Source: Cliona cf. orientalis (lineage: Eukaryota; Porifera; Demospongiae; Clionaida; Clionaidae). Taken from it: a stretch of 64,000 nucleotides of DNA. The stretch covers positions 9,198,292 through 9,262,291 of the forward strand of contig OZ005697.1 in NCBI GenBank assembly GCA_963930775.1, given 5' to 3'. Every line of letters begins with the position of its first letter. Position 1 is the first letter of the stretch. The translations under genes and the position numbers were made by a program. Below the pieces are notes generated by a model. That model did no database searches and had not been told where the DNA came from. It was given only the letters and a program-made list of their open reading frames with translations. Shown here one piece after another: positions 31,701 through 44,351 of this stretch.

Positions 31701-34700
31701 GTGAAGCACCTGGTGCATTAGGTTGACAGGATATACTCCCTTAGATCAAAGGAAACCTTCCTTTGATCTCCATTGTGATGCGTATACATTCAATAGCTAA
31801 AGCTAGCACAGTACATAGTGGCCTGGCCTGGCCGGCCTATACAAATCATGTACATGCACCTAACACAAACACTGATGAACCCTGTATATAGCTAGCTAGC
31901 TAGGATGGCAGCTGCACTCTAGGTTTACATGAACCCCATACCGGCCTGTAAACCTTGTTTACCCTTGACATGTAGGCTCTTTGATGCTAGTCACTGTACA
32001 TGTACTCCAGCAGGTAGTTAGAAGAATACTATCTATAGCCTTAGATGACTTTAATGGCAGATCATTTCCTTTGAGCCCTCAGATTCCACCACGAGCATCA
32101 CATCCAGGGCAGGCATAGGGGATGTGGATGTATATATATACACGTACCAGGAAGTAAACTTTTATGATAAATGACGTTACACCGATAAGACTTCGCTCCC
32201 CTGGCCCTAGCAACCCTAGCAACCGTGGTGAGGTCTGTCTGTCAGATGTGGTCCCTGTGGCCTGATGTAAACATTCACATTAGGGGGTCATGTGCTTGGC
32301 ATTGAGGCTGGCAGGTAGTGTGATAAGGTGGCTTTTTCCCACAATTGTGGTCTCTCCGAGTGAGAGAGTGAGTGAGTGGGAGAGATAGAGAAAGGGAGAG
32401 ATAGGGGAGAGGGACAGAGTATATATATAGTCTGTATGTGACCAGAGAAGCACTTGAATGAAACCCAAGCATGGGAAGAACTCATGAAAATGAGCGTGAC
32501 CTTCTTTGGGAGATTGTCTGCAGCCAGACAGATCCGGTTAGGCTCAGCCCCCTATACCATAGCTACATTGTGTGTATGTATGCACACGTGTGTGTGTGTG
32601 TATGTGTGTGAGAATGTATGTGTGTCTGTGGACTCGCCCACCACAACTTGCTTGGTTGTGTAGATTCACAAGCCGCCCGCCTGCTGCCTGCCTACGTAGG
32701 TATCTCCTTCTGACTGACTGGATTAGGATGGAATCAGCAATGTCATGTGCTGTAGGCAGCTGCTTCCATTCCTGTGAGTAGTACATGCATGTATTAACAT
32801 TGTGTACACCGACTCACATAACTTACACTCAAAATCTAATAATGGACGTTACATACCTAGCGATGAATGAAGGCTGAAACACTGCATACACACATCAATG
32901 TTAATTTCCATTACTACTACTCTACTGCACTGTCCATCAATTGCTGTTGAAGAAACTCATACGTAGTATATACCACTCACATGTAACTTGCAACCCATAC
33001 ACTTGCACTGTAGAGCCTGAGGGGGCACGAGCTAAAATTACATTAATTTTACTATAGTTTATAAATATTATTATATAATTCTACTGAGGCTGTCTAATTG
33101 ACAGCTCATCCATACACATAATTATCCACACATCGGAAGTCTTTTGAGTCCGCATGTAGTGATACAAGTGTCTCCGTAGCAACAACAGTACTTCCTTCTC
33201 GGCCGAACGACGACAGCCCGTGCCGTGAGTGAATGAGTGTGTGTACGTGTGTGCTCAATGAGACATGAAGGGATTCGTGTTCACTGTTACTAGTACTCAT
33301 GTGTGTTCTAGGCATAGTACGGTCTCCATGGCTACAGCTAGGTCTTCTATTATACAAAGAGTTGTGTTGTATAGTGCATAGGTATAATAATATTAATTTT
33401 CTATAATAATAATATTATACTCGAGACTGTGTGGGCGAGTATAAAAGTAGTGTGAGTGTAGGTGTGATCTAGTGATGCATTTATGTGTGTGTGGGGGTGG
33501 ATGTGTGAGTGTGTGTGGGTGGATGGTGCAGGTGTATGTGTGAGTGTATCACTATTGTTTGTCTCCTCGACTGAACCTACATCGGAGGTCGTGGGAAAAT
33601 GAAGCTCTTTAGCCTTCCTCTCGCTATTAATAATTCATTATTAACTGCTACTAAACCTGTAGCCTTCCACTCACTGACTTACTATTAACTGCTACTCAAC
33701 TATGTAACTTATGGTCAGCCAGCTAGCAGCGGTCACGAATACACACATGCATGAAAATTCAGTAGGTTTATCTTCTACTACCAATCCAAACCTAAGGGGA
33801 AAACCATCTCACTGCCTGCTCAGGCAAACCTAATTTAAGCAAAAGGCAGAGCCACATAGGTGCCTAGCCTTGAGAACTAGGGGTGGTAGGTTGAAAAGCT
33901 CTTTTGTTCCATGGAAACTCTCCCTACCCACCTAAGTGGCTCATGGACACGGGCAGCATGCATATATGACCATAATTACGCATTCAGGGAAATTAACAGA
34001 ATCTCCAGTCAGTATTGTTACTAGCTACTACATAATTTTGTAGGGGTGCATGACCAAAATGTCGGAAAACAAGTCACAAAAGAAACAAACATCAACATGA
34101 CTATATAAATTATACGTAGTATACTATACCTACCTACCAAGGTAGTATTCTATTGTAGTATACTAGTTTTGGTCATGCCGGTTAGTTATTAGATAGCAAT
34201 AAAATTCTCTAACAAGGTCCTTATGTCCATGACTACGACAATCTCACACGCTATTTTAGGAAAGTGTGCAACCGTGCACTGTGAGATGATAGCAACAACT
34301 ATTTCTCAATTAAGTAGTGAAGACGATCATTAAGCTCACAACATGCATGCATGCTGTAGCTGGGGTCAGCAACTATTTCTCGATCAGATAATCATTACAC
34401 TTAGCTGTTGTAGCTGGGGTAAGCACAACTATTCATCAAAACTGGTGAAGAAATGTGAAGATGTACATGCTATGGTTTGGCTATGTTTACGGTGCTAAAA
34501 GGGTGTGTATGGAACTGAATTAGCCAACCAATCAGTCAAATTAGCTTTTACTTTATTCAAATTTACAGCGAGTTTCTTTATTCTGGGATACCCATAATAA
34601 TATTATTATGTGTGTGCACTATTGAAATAAATGTCAAGCCTTTTATGGAAGAAAATATTCAATTATATCATATGCATGACACAATCAAATATTTGACATG

Positions 34701-37700
34701 AGAAAATCCTAGTGTATGGTAGATAGTTGCTCATACACTAGTATATCTTTCTTTTTGCAGGGCAAATTTGAAGATCGTAAAGGAGCTAGGAGACTACCAA
34801 GCACAGGGCAGGACGCTCGGTAACCTTGGCAACACCTACTACTTGCTGGGAAACTACAAGAAGGCCATTAAGTTTCACGAAGAGGTGAGCTGTACAGAAC
34901 CATGTAGCATACAGTCAGCCAGCTAGCAAATACATGTATGCATGACCAAAATGTCGGGAAACAAGTCCCAAAAAACATGACTGTATAGGTATTAGTGTGT
35001 ACACGACCGATGGTGAGTGGGAAATAGCAATTTGCTTCGTTTTAAGAAATTAATGTTTGCACTTTGATCCACCTTTTTTGATAGTCATTAACTCTCTCTC
35101 TCTCTTCCTCTTTCATGTACTACAGAGATTATCAGTAGCTGAGCTGCTAGGGGACAAGGTGGCATGTCGAAGAGCCTACAGTAACCTTGGCAACGCTCAG
35201 ATGTTCCTTGGAAAGTACACAGCAGCTGCACAATACTACCTGTAAGTTTTCGTACGTGAAAGGCTACAAGTGTCACCGTAACCCCCATCAATAGCGACTC
35301 CTCAGGGAAACCATCCCATCAGTATACATCTAGACAGATGCCTATATTAGCCTTGAAAACTAAGACATACTATTATCACGGACGTAGGAATGGAATAGTT
35401 GTAGCTAGCTATGATAATATTATGAAATTTCTATTCAACTGTTTACGTGAGCTGTTTCACAGCTGGCTTGGATCTTGTGTCAGTTTTGAAAGGGAGCCTT
35501 GTGCAAACTTTGGCCGGGAGTGGGGTATCTTTGCAGAGGAGTGGAGGTTTTGACAAGCAAGCTTTTCACTAACAATCACATTTGAACAGTCACGTTCCAT
35601 ACACACACACAAATATGTATACCGTATCATTGGCAAATATCATGCTGGTAGCTATTCAGCGTATTTGTCCCTCAAGAGCTAGCTCCTTGGATAAGGAAGT
35701 AGCCAACTTGTATCAATAAAATTGACTCCTCTTGTTTCTCCTTCTCCCCCACACACGCAGACACGCATTGGAGGTGGCGAGAGAGGTCGGTGACATCGCC
35801 GTGGAAGCCCAGTCGTGCTACAGCCTCGGGAACACCTACACCCTCATACAGAACTATCACAAGGCCATCGAGTTTCACATGAGACATCTGCAGTTTGCCG
35901 TACGATTGGACGATAGGTGAGCAATCAGTCGAGGCATGAGACACACACACACACACACACGCGGACACACACACGGACAGACCGTCTCCACTGATAGACA
36001 GATGGAGATGGGTGGGTGGGGGAGGCCGGGAGGAACGAGAATAACCCAATTAATGAATTAATTAATTGAATTCATTAGGCCTAATCTTAATTGAGTACAG
36101 GTGGTCGACCCGGCCTGTCGGGTAGTTTTCTGATCTGATAGCGGCGAGAGAACTTTTGATTCTATCAAATTGCAAAGAGTTTGTGGCAACACGCGCATTA
36201 ATTTTAGCATATCTTCACTAACAACATTATTAGACTAATTTGCATGGCATAGACATGCATAGCTTGGTAGATTTAGCTGATAGCACACTCCTCTGTAGAA
36301 TTAGCTGCTTACTTTGATAGCCAACAGGTGTAATTGCATCACAAGAGAGTACGTGATAAATGCTTATACGATATTTTGTCATCAGCATATTTATCTTCCC
36401 TCCATGCATAATACTGTACATCCGCAGTCACATGATAATCACATGACTAACCCCTCCCTCCCTCCCCATTGTATGTTATATACACAGGATTGGAGAGGCC
36501 CGTGCCTACTGGAGTCTCGGTAACAGTTACTCGGCTCTCGGAGACCACAGACAGGCGCGCCACTTCGCCAACAAACACCTCCAGCTGTCCATCCAGCTCG
36601 GGGACGAGGAGGGAATAGAGACGGCCAAGAGAAATCTGGCTGACCTCGACAGCGTTTTGGAGCTGAGCAACAAGTAAGTGCTCTGTTCTTATCTCTATAC
36701 CAGTGTCCACCCCCTCCCATCCCCAGGAAATTTCTTTAAAATACCAATTTTGCAGTGCTCTAAAAACCAACTGTGCCTAAGTAGGGCATTCAGGGCATTG
36801 GGGTACTTTGTCTATCTAGGGGTAGTTGTAAAAGGAGAGCTTTCAAGTCAAAGGATAGAAGAATAAGCTCTTACAAAACTAGCCACTGCATACTTTAGGG
36901 GACACACTGTGTATCTTAGAAATAGATGCAAACAATCATGGAGGTTTGGTTTGGGCTAACACAAATACAAAATGTACACTACCTCAAGTAGCACTATAGT
37001 TACAAATGTATTGTACATCTCTGGTTGCCGAGGGAGTGAGAATGAGCAAATACCATAAGGAACATTTTCCCCTTGTCCTTTTGAGCAAAGTCTGGTAGTC
37101 TTTTGTGTCCATTTGTCAGAGTGTAATGGACAATAGAGGTCTTGAGATGCCTAAAGCAAAAGTTATTAGTTCGTTCAATCGGAAGTTGTAGGTTAGTCTA
37201 AGTGGGAGAATAATTAGCTTGGGATTGCTACCCTTTGACACACATTGGAATTGAACTGCCAGCTGATTGTCTCAGGTGGGGAGTTGTACTAGCAAGGGTG
37301 GGACAGGTAATTGGCTCCGAAATTGAGTGTGTACATGTACACATACATGCAGAGGAATGCTAGTTGATGGTGCATCTACTGCATGCAATATTAAAACATT
37401 TTGTGGATTATGTATGATGTCATGACCATTTGCAGACCCTTCCCAGCTAATATTATGGTATGGGATGCTAAAAATAGGAAAGCTGTGACTATTATTATTT
37501 CCCCACAGGTATGAGTGCCCCTCCCCCTCACCACGCCTCTCTTCCATCTCCAATGGGTCGTTCCACCTGCAAAATGGTGAGCCCGCATACTATAGTAGCC
37601 TACGTTAGCGACGACCCCTTACCGATCAATAAGATACAATAGTTGGTATAGGACGTTAGAAAAACAAGTAACTTTATATTTGTTCACATACATATACACA

Positions 37701-40532
37701 CAGCTCCAATGGGGAAGAAGCGATTCCATGTTCCTCTCCGTAAGAAGCTTAGCAGTTACAGCCTCAAGTCAGAGAGCAGTACTGTTAGTCTCAAGGTACA
37801 TAAGTCAAAGTCAATATCAGTTTTTGTTGTTTTTTTTCAAAGTAAATAGTCTAAGGGCATAAAAAAATATTTTCTGGACCCAGCCATACCAATACAGGTA
37901 TTTTGAAAACATGCATGGCCTCCAACCATGTCTGCACTATTAGTGCATTTGATTTTCTTCAACCAAGTCTGCATTTTTAGCAATTCCATCCAAATTTTCC
38001 CCTCTAGAACCGCTCACCTCGTGACTCTCGTGCTGGCTCCTCTGGTACTGTCTCTCCCACCAGTTCTCTCGCCTCGTCCCACGACGACTCTCCCTTCATC
38101 GCCAGCTCCAACACAGCAGCCACCAACACCAGACGAGTGAGTTAACAGAATACGAAATAATTGGTAAAGATCGTCATGTTAACATGCTGTAAAGCGCGCG
38201 CAATTTTTGCGCATGCGTAGTGATGGTGCACGGTCATTGCGTGGGTGTGGCTTTCGAACTTTCTCGGTATTTTCGGATAAATCGGGTCGATATTTACGGT
38301 ATGTCCCGGCAGCCTTCGACTTCTTATTGAGATCGCGCAGTGGCTCTCGAACAAAAACAGAAGCTGTTTTGTCGTTGAAACTGTCCAGAAGCGAAGAGGG
38401 AGAGAGCCTAGAAAACTACCATGGACTGCTTAATATTCACACGAAACTCCTCTTACTCCAGTCTTCGCTCTGGACTCGTAAGTTGACTATTTCGCTCACG
38501 CTTTGCGCGAATAGAGTCACAAACACGGACTAGTGGCTATCTAGCGAGGTAGCCTAGTGGGGTTAATACTTTGCTGGCTTGTTTCCCCAGCCTGTCTTAC
38601 AGTAAAGGAGGCTATTTATCGCGTTTTCAGCGCAGCACTTCATTCTGAAATTTGTTGTGGTGGACAACAGTTCACTTTGTGATGACTTTGGCTTTCAATG
38701 TTCGCCCATAAACAAACACTCCATGCATGGCTTTATCAGCTAAGCAATATTGAGCCTCTCTCTCTTTTCTCTTCTTCAATCACAGGAAGAGCACTTACCA
38801 GTGGACGATGGATTTCTCGACATGATCTCAAAGAGCCAGAGCCGTCGTTTGGACGACCAGAGAAGTGCATTTCCAGATTCTGCCGCCAACACCCCAGAAG
38901 AGGCCCGCCACCTCACACAGGGTGGCCGCTGCGAAGAAGAAGACCTGTTCGACACACTCTGGCGTCTCCAGGGTTCGAGAATTGATGACCAACGTTGCGA
39001 TATGCCCTCTCCGGCAAATGGCCTGTCACACCACCACGGAGTGGACGACCAGGAGAGGTGGGAAGAGGGAGAGGCAGAGTGCTTATCCAGCGACGAACTG
39101 TTCGATATGATCTTCGAGTGCCAGGTATGCTCAGTTCGGGATATTATTGTGTATAATATGTATTGCACCTTTTTGTGTGGAATGGTATTTTAAAAACTTT
39201 CTTTCTTGACATTTTTTCACCATTTATCATCAATTATGAAATTGAATCCTTTCCCTCCTAGACTGTTTCTTAACATAGTATTAACTTTTCCCCACTACAT
39301 TTTACGTCACGTTTGGTGGACACCTAGCCTTTCAGACTCTCTGAGAACAAAGTACTTGCCTAGCCTTCCCCTCGGGGCAATTACTCCACCTTTGAAATGG
39401 CCAAGTACGTGTACTATTTTTTTTTTGTACTATGAGCTAGCTTTGGTCACACGCATATAAAGGAGGGCCTGGCATCTTTCGTTGGTTGTGTGTGGCACAA
39501 TTAGCATCTGTACGTGTTAAGTTGTGGACGACTTGTTTCGTTTGCACTTCAAAGCGTAAACACTTGTGTATGCAATCACAGCGTTGCGGTGACGATTCCT
39601 GCTAATTGTGTTTTCTCTCATGTTTCGTGTCTTTGGCAAATGGCTGTTACAAAACCTGACCACCCCTCTGTTCCGTAATATGTAGACTACACCACTGTAG
39701 GCACATAAGCTCTCCCTCCCTTCCTTTGTTAGCTGTAGCTGACAAAGTTTATACCAGTTCTGTGACCTCTTGGCCAAAGGCCTCTTCTGTGACAGAGTTT
39801 GTAGCAATGTGTGAGGGGAAGGAGGAAGGAGGGAGGAGGGAGGGAGGGGGAAGAGGAGTGAGTGAGAGAGAGATGCAGGTACACATGTGTGCAATAACCC
39901 GATATCCCCACCATGTCAATTTTGTGGTGCTGATTATGTAATCGATTGGATGAAAGGGCGTGTGCCACGTGTAAGATGTGAAACTGTACACCCAATATAA
40001 TGTGTCCATGATAGACTGGAGCTGTGGTAGAAGCTGCTCCCAAGTGTATATCCAGACGGAAAGAGGGAGGGAGGGGAGGGGGTATAAGGTGACTTTAGAC
40101 ATGTTCTCCATTTCAAAGCCTACTGGACCATGTGATGTCTGACTTGCCATTCCAACCCTATAGCCTAGGGGCATTGTCTACAATACTACTACAGTGGTGG
40201 TAGTGTATATAGCTATAGCTTGGCTGGCTCTGTACCCTGCCTCCCCACAGCTGTTTGTGTGGTGTAGACGAAACATGGTATCATATCAAGCAAAGAGAGT
40301 CAGAGCTTGTAGGATGTACCTCTCTTGTTTATGAGGCCATGCTATAGCTGTAGTACAATGTCGTTGATTTGGCGATGTTGATTTAGCAGCGGTGTGAATG
40401 GTATTAGTGGGACCTTGTGTGTTTGTTTATTTTTGTGTGCATGTTTTGTGTGGTCAGCACTGGTATTGTTGTCAAGGGGCGCTCAAAGACTAAACAGTAG
40501 CAGTTTAGGGCATGTAAATGGTGACAATTGAG

Positions 40533-40575
<43 letters not shown>

Positions 40576-40831
40576 TAGTTGGAATTCCATGTATTGTTCT
40601 CTACTACCTACCTTGTCATTTCATGCCACTTACTTTGTACCAACCCACACACACTCTCTCTCCTTCCTACTACAGAGTTCACGGATTAACGACCAGAGGT
40701 CACCAGACCCCAGGACGCTAGTCTCGAGAAAGAGCACAATGCCCAGCGAAGACTTTTTCAACCTAATTCAGCACCTTCAGTCGACGAGAATAGAAGACCA
40801 GAGAAGCCCCCTCCCAGTCTTGGCCAACTGA
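25763..40831 (+). CDS. GPSM2: LGN/Pins (GPSM2/AGS3 family), TPR and GoLoco spindle-orientation protein
   Basis: Eleven exons (25763-26266, 29547-29698, 34761-34884, 35126-35241, 35761-35916, 36488-36673, 37509-37576, 37704-37795, 38008-38136, 38786-39124, 40676-40831) close in phase to 673 aa (human LGN 684). The N-terminal half is a TPR array; most repeats carry the LGN signature LGN.Y or LGNA: LYSQLGNAYFYLENY, ALYNLGNVYHARGK, LGNLGNTYYLLGNYKKAI, AYSNLGNAQMFLGKY, CYSLGNTYTLIQNYHKAIEF, YWSLGNSYSALGDH. A Ser-rich linker follows, then four GoLoco motifs: FLDMISKSQSRRLDDQRS, LFDTLWRLQGSRIDDQRC, LFDMIFECQ|SSRINDQRS (split by the last intron) and FFNLIQHLQSTRIEDQRS. In the family the TPRs bind NuMA/Mud or Inscuteable and each GoLoco binds a GDP-bound Galpha-i at the cortex, orienting the spindle. 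Introns 1 and 2 (3.3 and 5.1 kb) are far longer than any others here. Confidence 0.96.
26267..29546. other. GPSM2 intron 1
   Basis: 3.3 kb with no supportable gene on either strand. It ends in a long CT-rich tract (about 29487-29544) that forms the polypyrimidine tract of the exon 2 acceptor. GCTAGC and TGCATG words are frequent. Confidence 0.6.
31743..31769. repeat. Perfect 12-bp hairpin with 3-base loop
   Basis: agatcaaaggaa, loop acc, then ttcctttgatct, in GPSM2 intron 2. Confidence 0.6.
33791..33834. repeat. Dispersed repeat fragment, inverted copy of 61574-61617
   Basis: CCTAAGGGGAAAACCATCTC followed by ACTGCCTGCTCAGGCAAACC matches the reverse complement of the SCFD2 intron segment with few mismatches; the core TGCCTGCTCAGGCAAACCTA is identical. 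Confidence 0.6.
38165..38477 (+). promoter_or_regulatory. Candidate internal promoter and alternative first exon of GPSM2
   Basis: Inside intron 9 a CpG-rich patch (GCGCGCGC, GCGCATGCG near 38195-38216) stands out from AT-rich surroundings. Downstream, at 38421, an ATG in strong context (ACCATGG) opens 19 codons (MDCLIFTRNSSYSSLRSGL) ending at a perfect donor, CTC|GTAAGT (38477/38478). The exon ends in phase 0, and the next constitutive exon (38786) starts in phase 0 with the first GoLoco. Splicing would yield a protein of about 183 aa with all four GoLoco motifs and no TPRs. Computational suggestion only. Confidence 0.4.
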
Positions 40832-43800
40832 GAGAGACGGGTGCCTCTTTAATCAGTGCTAATCATCATTCATAATAAGGTGTGTGTTATGTAAATGTAC
40901 CTAAAAAATACAATTTCCTGGATTTTAAGGAGTAGGGTTTGTGTGTAGATATATGAGATAGTGAGCTAGCTCAATGTCAGAGAATTTAGAATCATTTTAT
41001 AGATAGTAGCCTTAGACCCTGGGCAGTGCAACTTGGCTACAATTGGGTTATTGATTTTGCTCTTTGGTGTTTGCAAATTGTGGTTGGTTCAATTTGGCTT
41101 GGGTGCCCAGTGCTACATGGAGTATAGACACTATTGGCCAGGTCGAGCCTGGCTGGGGCAGGCATACTGCAGTGTCACGCCTTGTGCTATTAAAATTTTT
41201 CTATACTACTATAATAATATTATAGGCAGGCTGAGTATATATAGCATGGTAGTGATATCACGAAACCATCTATGTGGAAATGGGATAGGAACTCGCTTCA
41301 ATTTCGTAGTATCAACAAGAATGCCTGGCGTGCCAGTTTAGAGCTGGGCCATTAGACAAACTATACCACAGAGCCCTTGACATCATCACCTCACAGCTAG
41401 CTGTCTGGCTCTGTTATGACACAATGTGTACTTTTAATACTAATTGTGTCTACTTAGTAGGTAATTACTTATGCCTTGATGTACGAAGTACGAAATTGGA
41501 TATTTACGATGTTTATTTTTCTCTCTCTCTCTTCCCATCACTCACTATCTACAGATTCAGAAATTGCACATTTCAAGTATCCCATAAACTATTGATAGTT
41601 ATTGAACACAAATTGCACTTGAATGGAAACTGTGAAGCGAGATTTCACAAAACTGTCCATTTTTTCACACTTGTATGTACTCATGTGTATGCGTCATCAA
41701 GGGCATGTGATACCCACAGACCTGTGCCATTGTTGCATACAATCAGCTGTTGTATTTTTGTCATAATATTATTGTCACCAGAGTCTTGTGTCTGTTATTT
41801 CACATTCAGTCATTGTCAAGAATTATTTTTTTATTTAGTCGTGTACGTATGTACATTGTAAACCTGTTGTACTCCGTGTATTGGTCATTTCTGCCTCAAT
41901 CATTGTTCATTCAATAATATTATCCTACTAATTACTGCCAATTGAGCTATAAACGGGATTGCTATAAAAAGTGGTGCAGCTAGGGCATGTCGGCTAGCTA
42001 TAGCCACCCCTCTCAAGAGGGAGCTAATATACATGCACGACTGTAGATGCTTGGTTGACGTCCACATGCTCTCAAAATTCATGAGTACTGTGGTTGAGCC
42101 AGAGGCTCTATAGCTAATTACAGAGCAGCTGTGGCCTATTGGCAAAAAAACGTAGTGCATGCCTGTTCAATCTTGGTGAGCATGTTTGGGAAAGGATACC
42201 TGCCATACATGCATACAGAGGGTACACATAAACACATACATACAGACCAAGGCAGCTTTAGCACTATAGAAATACCCATACAAGGTAAAGTTGAAGCTGT
42301 ATACACACTGTGCAGTGCTATCGATAACCCATTGTGTACAAGCTATATAAGCAACTGGCATGTGCATTATGCATGTGTGTACCCCTAGCTGGTTCCCCCT
42401 TCTCAGGTTTTCCCTGTGGATTCCTGTGGCCATCATCCTCCATAGATAGCCCTCCTGACCTCAACCCCACTTCCTGCCACAGCTCCCCCTATGGTACACA
42501 GCTGCCTATTAATCTCATCTCTCAACAAGCTAAAGGTATGTACATAATATAGTAGCCAGCTCCTTCCTTATTTAGTGAGACTCCTTAACTTAGGTGGCCT
42601 CCTAATGCATTTCCTTTCTGGAAGAGAGAGAGAGAAGTACAAGTATACACAATATAAGTTAATGGGAGTATTGTGTCAAGGTAGGAGGAGGATAGGATTA
42701 AATGGGTCGAGTGCCATTATTGTTGACTCTCAAATTTCACCTGTGGAATGTGGAACTATTCACGATGTACCCCATCCCCCATTTAATGTTTACTTCCCCC
42801 ACTGTACATCTCTCTCTCTCTCTATCTCTCCCTCCTCTCTTCCTTCCCCTTCCCATATTATTGTTTGTGGTAGAGCCTTTTGGCTGACTAGGCCAGTGAG
42901 GTCAACGACCACCACAATACTGATATATCAACACCAGGCTATGTAGCTGTCCCTTTCAATACCATTTTTGGCCTATTATGGCGAAACTCTGTCCATCTAC
43001 CACCAATCGATGAAAACAAGACCACAGCTGCACATGTAGACAGTTACATCAAGAGCACATGACATGTTGATGGGTGTACAAAGGTATTATTAGCTAGGTC
43101 CAGGCGCTACATACACACCAGGTGCTCCTGGTTATGCCAACCCTTCTCCACTTTCCTGCATCACTCCTCCCTCTCTTTGTGGAATAGGAGTGAGATAAAT
43201 TACATCACCAGACAATGCAATAGACGCTGGATTGTTTACATGGAGTCACCTGATGGAACGTTTCTGAGGTTGAAAAACGTTGGTCTCATGGCGAGACCCT
43301 TCCCCCGGCTTTTTAGTGCTGCACCCTGTGAAAAAAAATTTCCCCTTGGGGTACGAAAGCTAGAATCCACAAAAAGATACCTCCCTATACACATGCTTGG
43401 CTAAGTAGAACCATTCAAAATTCAATCAGGAAGAATTAAGGACCTTCCACCAAAATAGACATTTCTGTCTAAAAATAGCAACAATTGTTCCTTGGGAGAG
43501 AGAGAGCCTTCTGGCCATGGTGTGGTAGACTCTTTAGCTAGAGAGCCTCCAGCCATTGTGTGGTAGAAGATATATAGTATTGGGGAGGCCCCTGGTCATT
43601 GTGTGGTAGACAATAGTATTGGTGTGGATGGGTGTTTGGGGACTTGGAGGTTTTGAGACTGAAAGAGTGACAGGTATCATTGAATTTGTGGCCACATTGT
43701 TTTGCACTGAGGAGGGAAACTGGCAGTAGCTGACAGGATGTGTGAAGGGAGGGAGGGAGAGATAGGGAAGAAATAAAAATAATATTCATCTGTGATAGCC

Positions 43801-44351
43801 TAGATAAATAATAGTTAAGACATGGAGGACAAGGGATCTACAGTATTTAGCATCCCAATGGCCCCAAGCTGTGACACTGAGGGTGTTACTAAGGGGACAG
43901 AGGGATGCTAAATACTGTGGATTCCATTGGCCGAGGTGAACTAAGTTATTTAGTTTTACAATTACTGTTGCTATAGTAGTACAGCTATTTGCCTTGGAGC
44001 TCTCATAATAACATGGATCCTATTAGCCAAAATTTACAAGTAACTAAGTAAACCTACAAGGAACTAAGCTACTTAATTACCTATTATTGACCAATCAGAT
44101 TACATGAAAGTGGCCTATCCTGCACTATGGGGATATATGAGGTCAAATTTACAATAGAACGGACCTGAGTATGAGGTTAAAATAGAATGATCTCAGAATA
44201 AAAGGTTAATATAATATCATTCCAGAAAGTTCACAAAAACACATACCTTGAATTAAAATGCGTGCGCCGTATTTATGAAAAGCGTTGCAATTGTGGGATC
44301 AACTTAACCATAAATTCATTAAGTGCCTGGGAAATACTCAAGATACTAATT
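40832..44351. other. Spacer between GPSM2 and the SQ/TQ-rich gene, with doubtful exons
   Basis: 3.5 kb. A plus-strand segment at 42406-42535 has a good acceptor (CCTTCTCAG) and donor (AAAG|GTATGT) and reads SSIDSPPDLNPTSCHSSPYG then TQLPINLISQQAK. Open, protein-like stretches also occur near 42893-43060 and 43085-43195, but I could not join them into a consistent frame. They may belong to a small undetected gene or be chance. The rest holds a hairpin at 43840-43918 and CT-rich tracts. Confidence 0.3.
43840..43918. repeat. Hairpin with perfect 17-bp arms
   Basis: acagtatttagcatccc (43840-43856) pairs with gggatgctaaatactgt (43902-43918). The loop of about 45 bases contains a further short palindromic stretch. 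Probably a very small inverted-repeat element. Confidence 0.7.

Larger units (their letters stand above)
29699..34760. other. GPSM2 intron 2
   Basis: 5.1 kb without a supportable gene. It holds a GCTAGCTAGCTAGCTAGC run near 30265, a recurring GGAAGAGGGT word between 30620 and 30810, a 12-bp hairpin at 31743-31769, a TG-rich tract near 32569-32630, and a fragment at about 33791-33834 that matches the reverse complement of about 61574-61617 in SCFD2. Confidence 0.55.

Noticed and set aside
38207-38533. 108-codon frame in LGN intron 9
   Set aside because: Arg/Ser/Leu-rich with no homology; it arises from the CpG-rich patch. The better signal there is the 19-codon exon in another frame.
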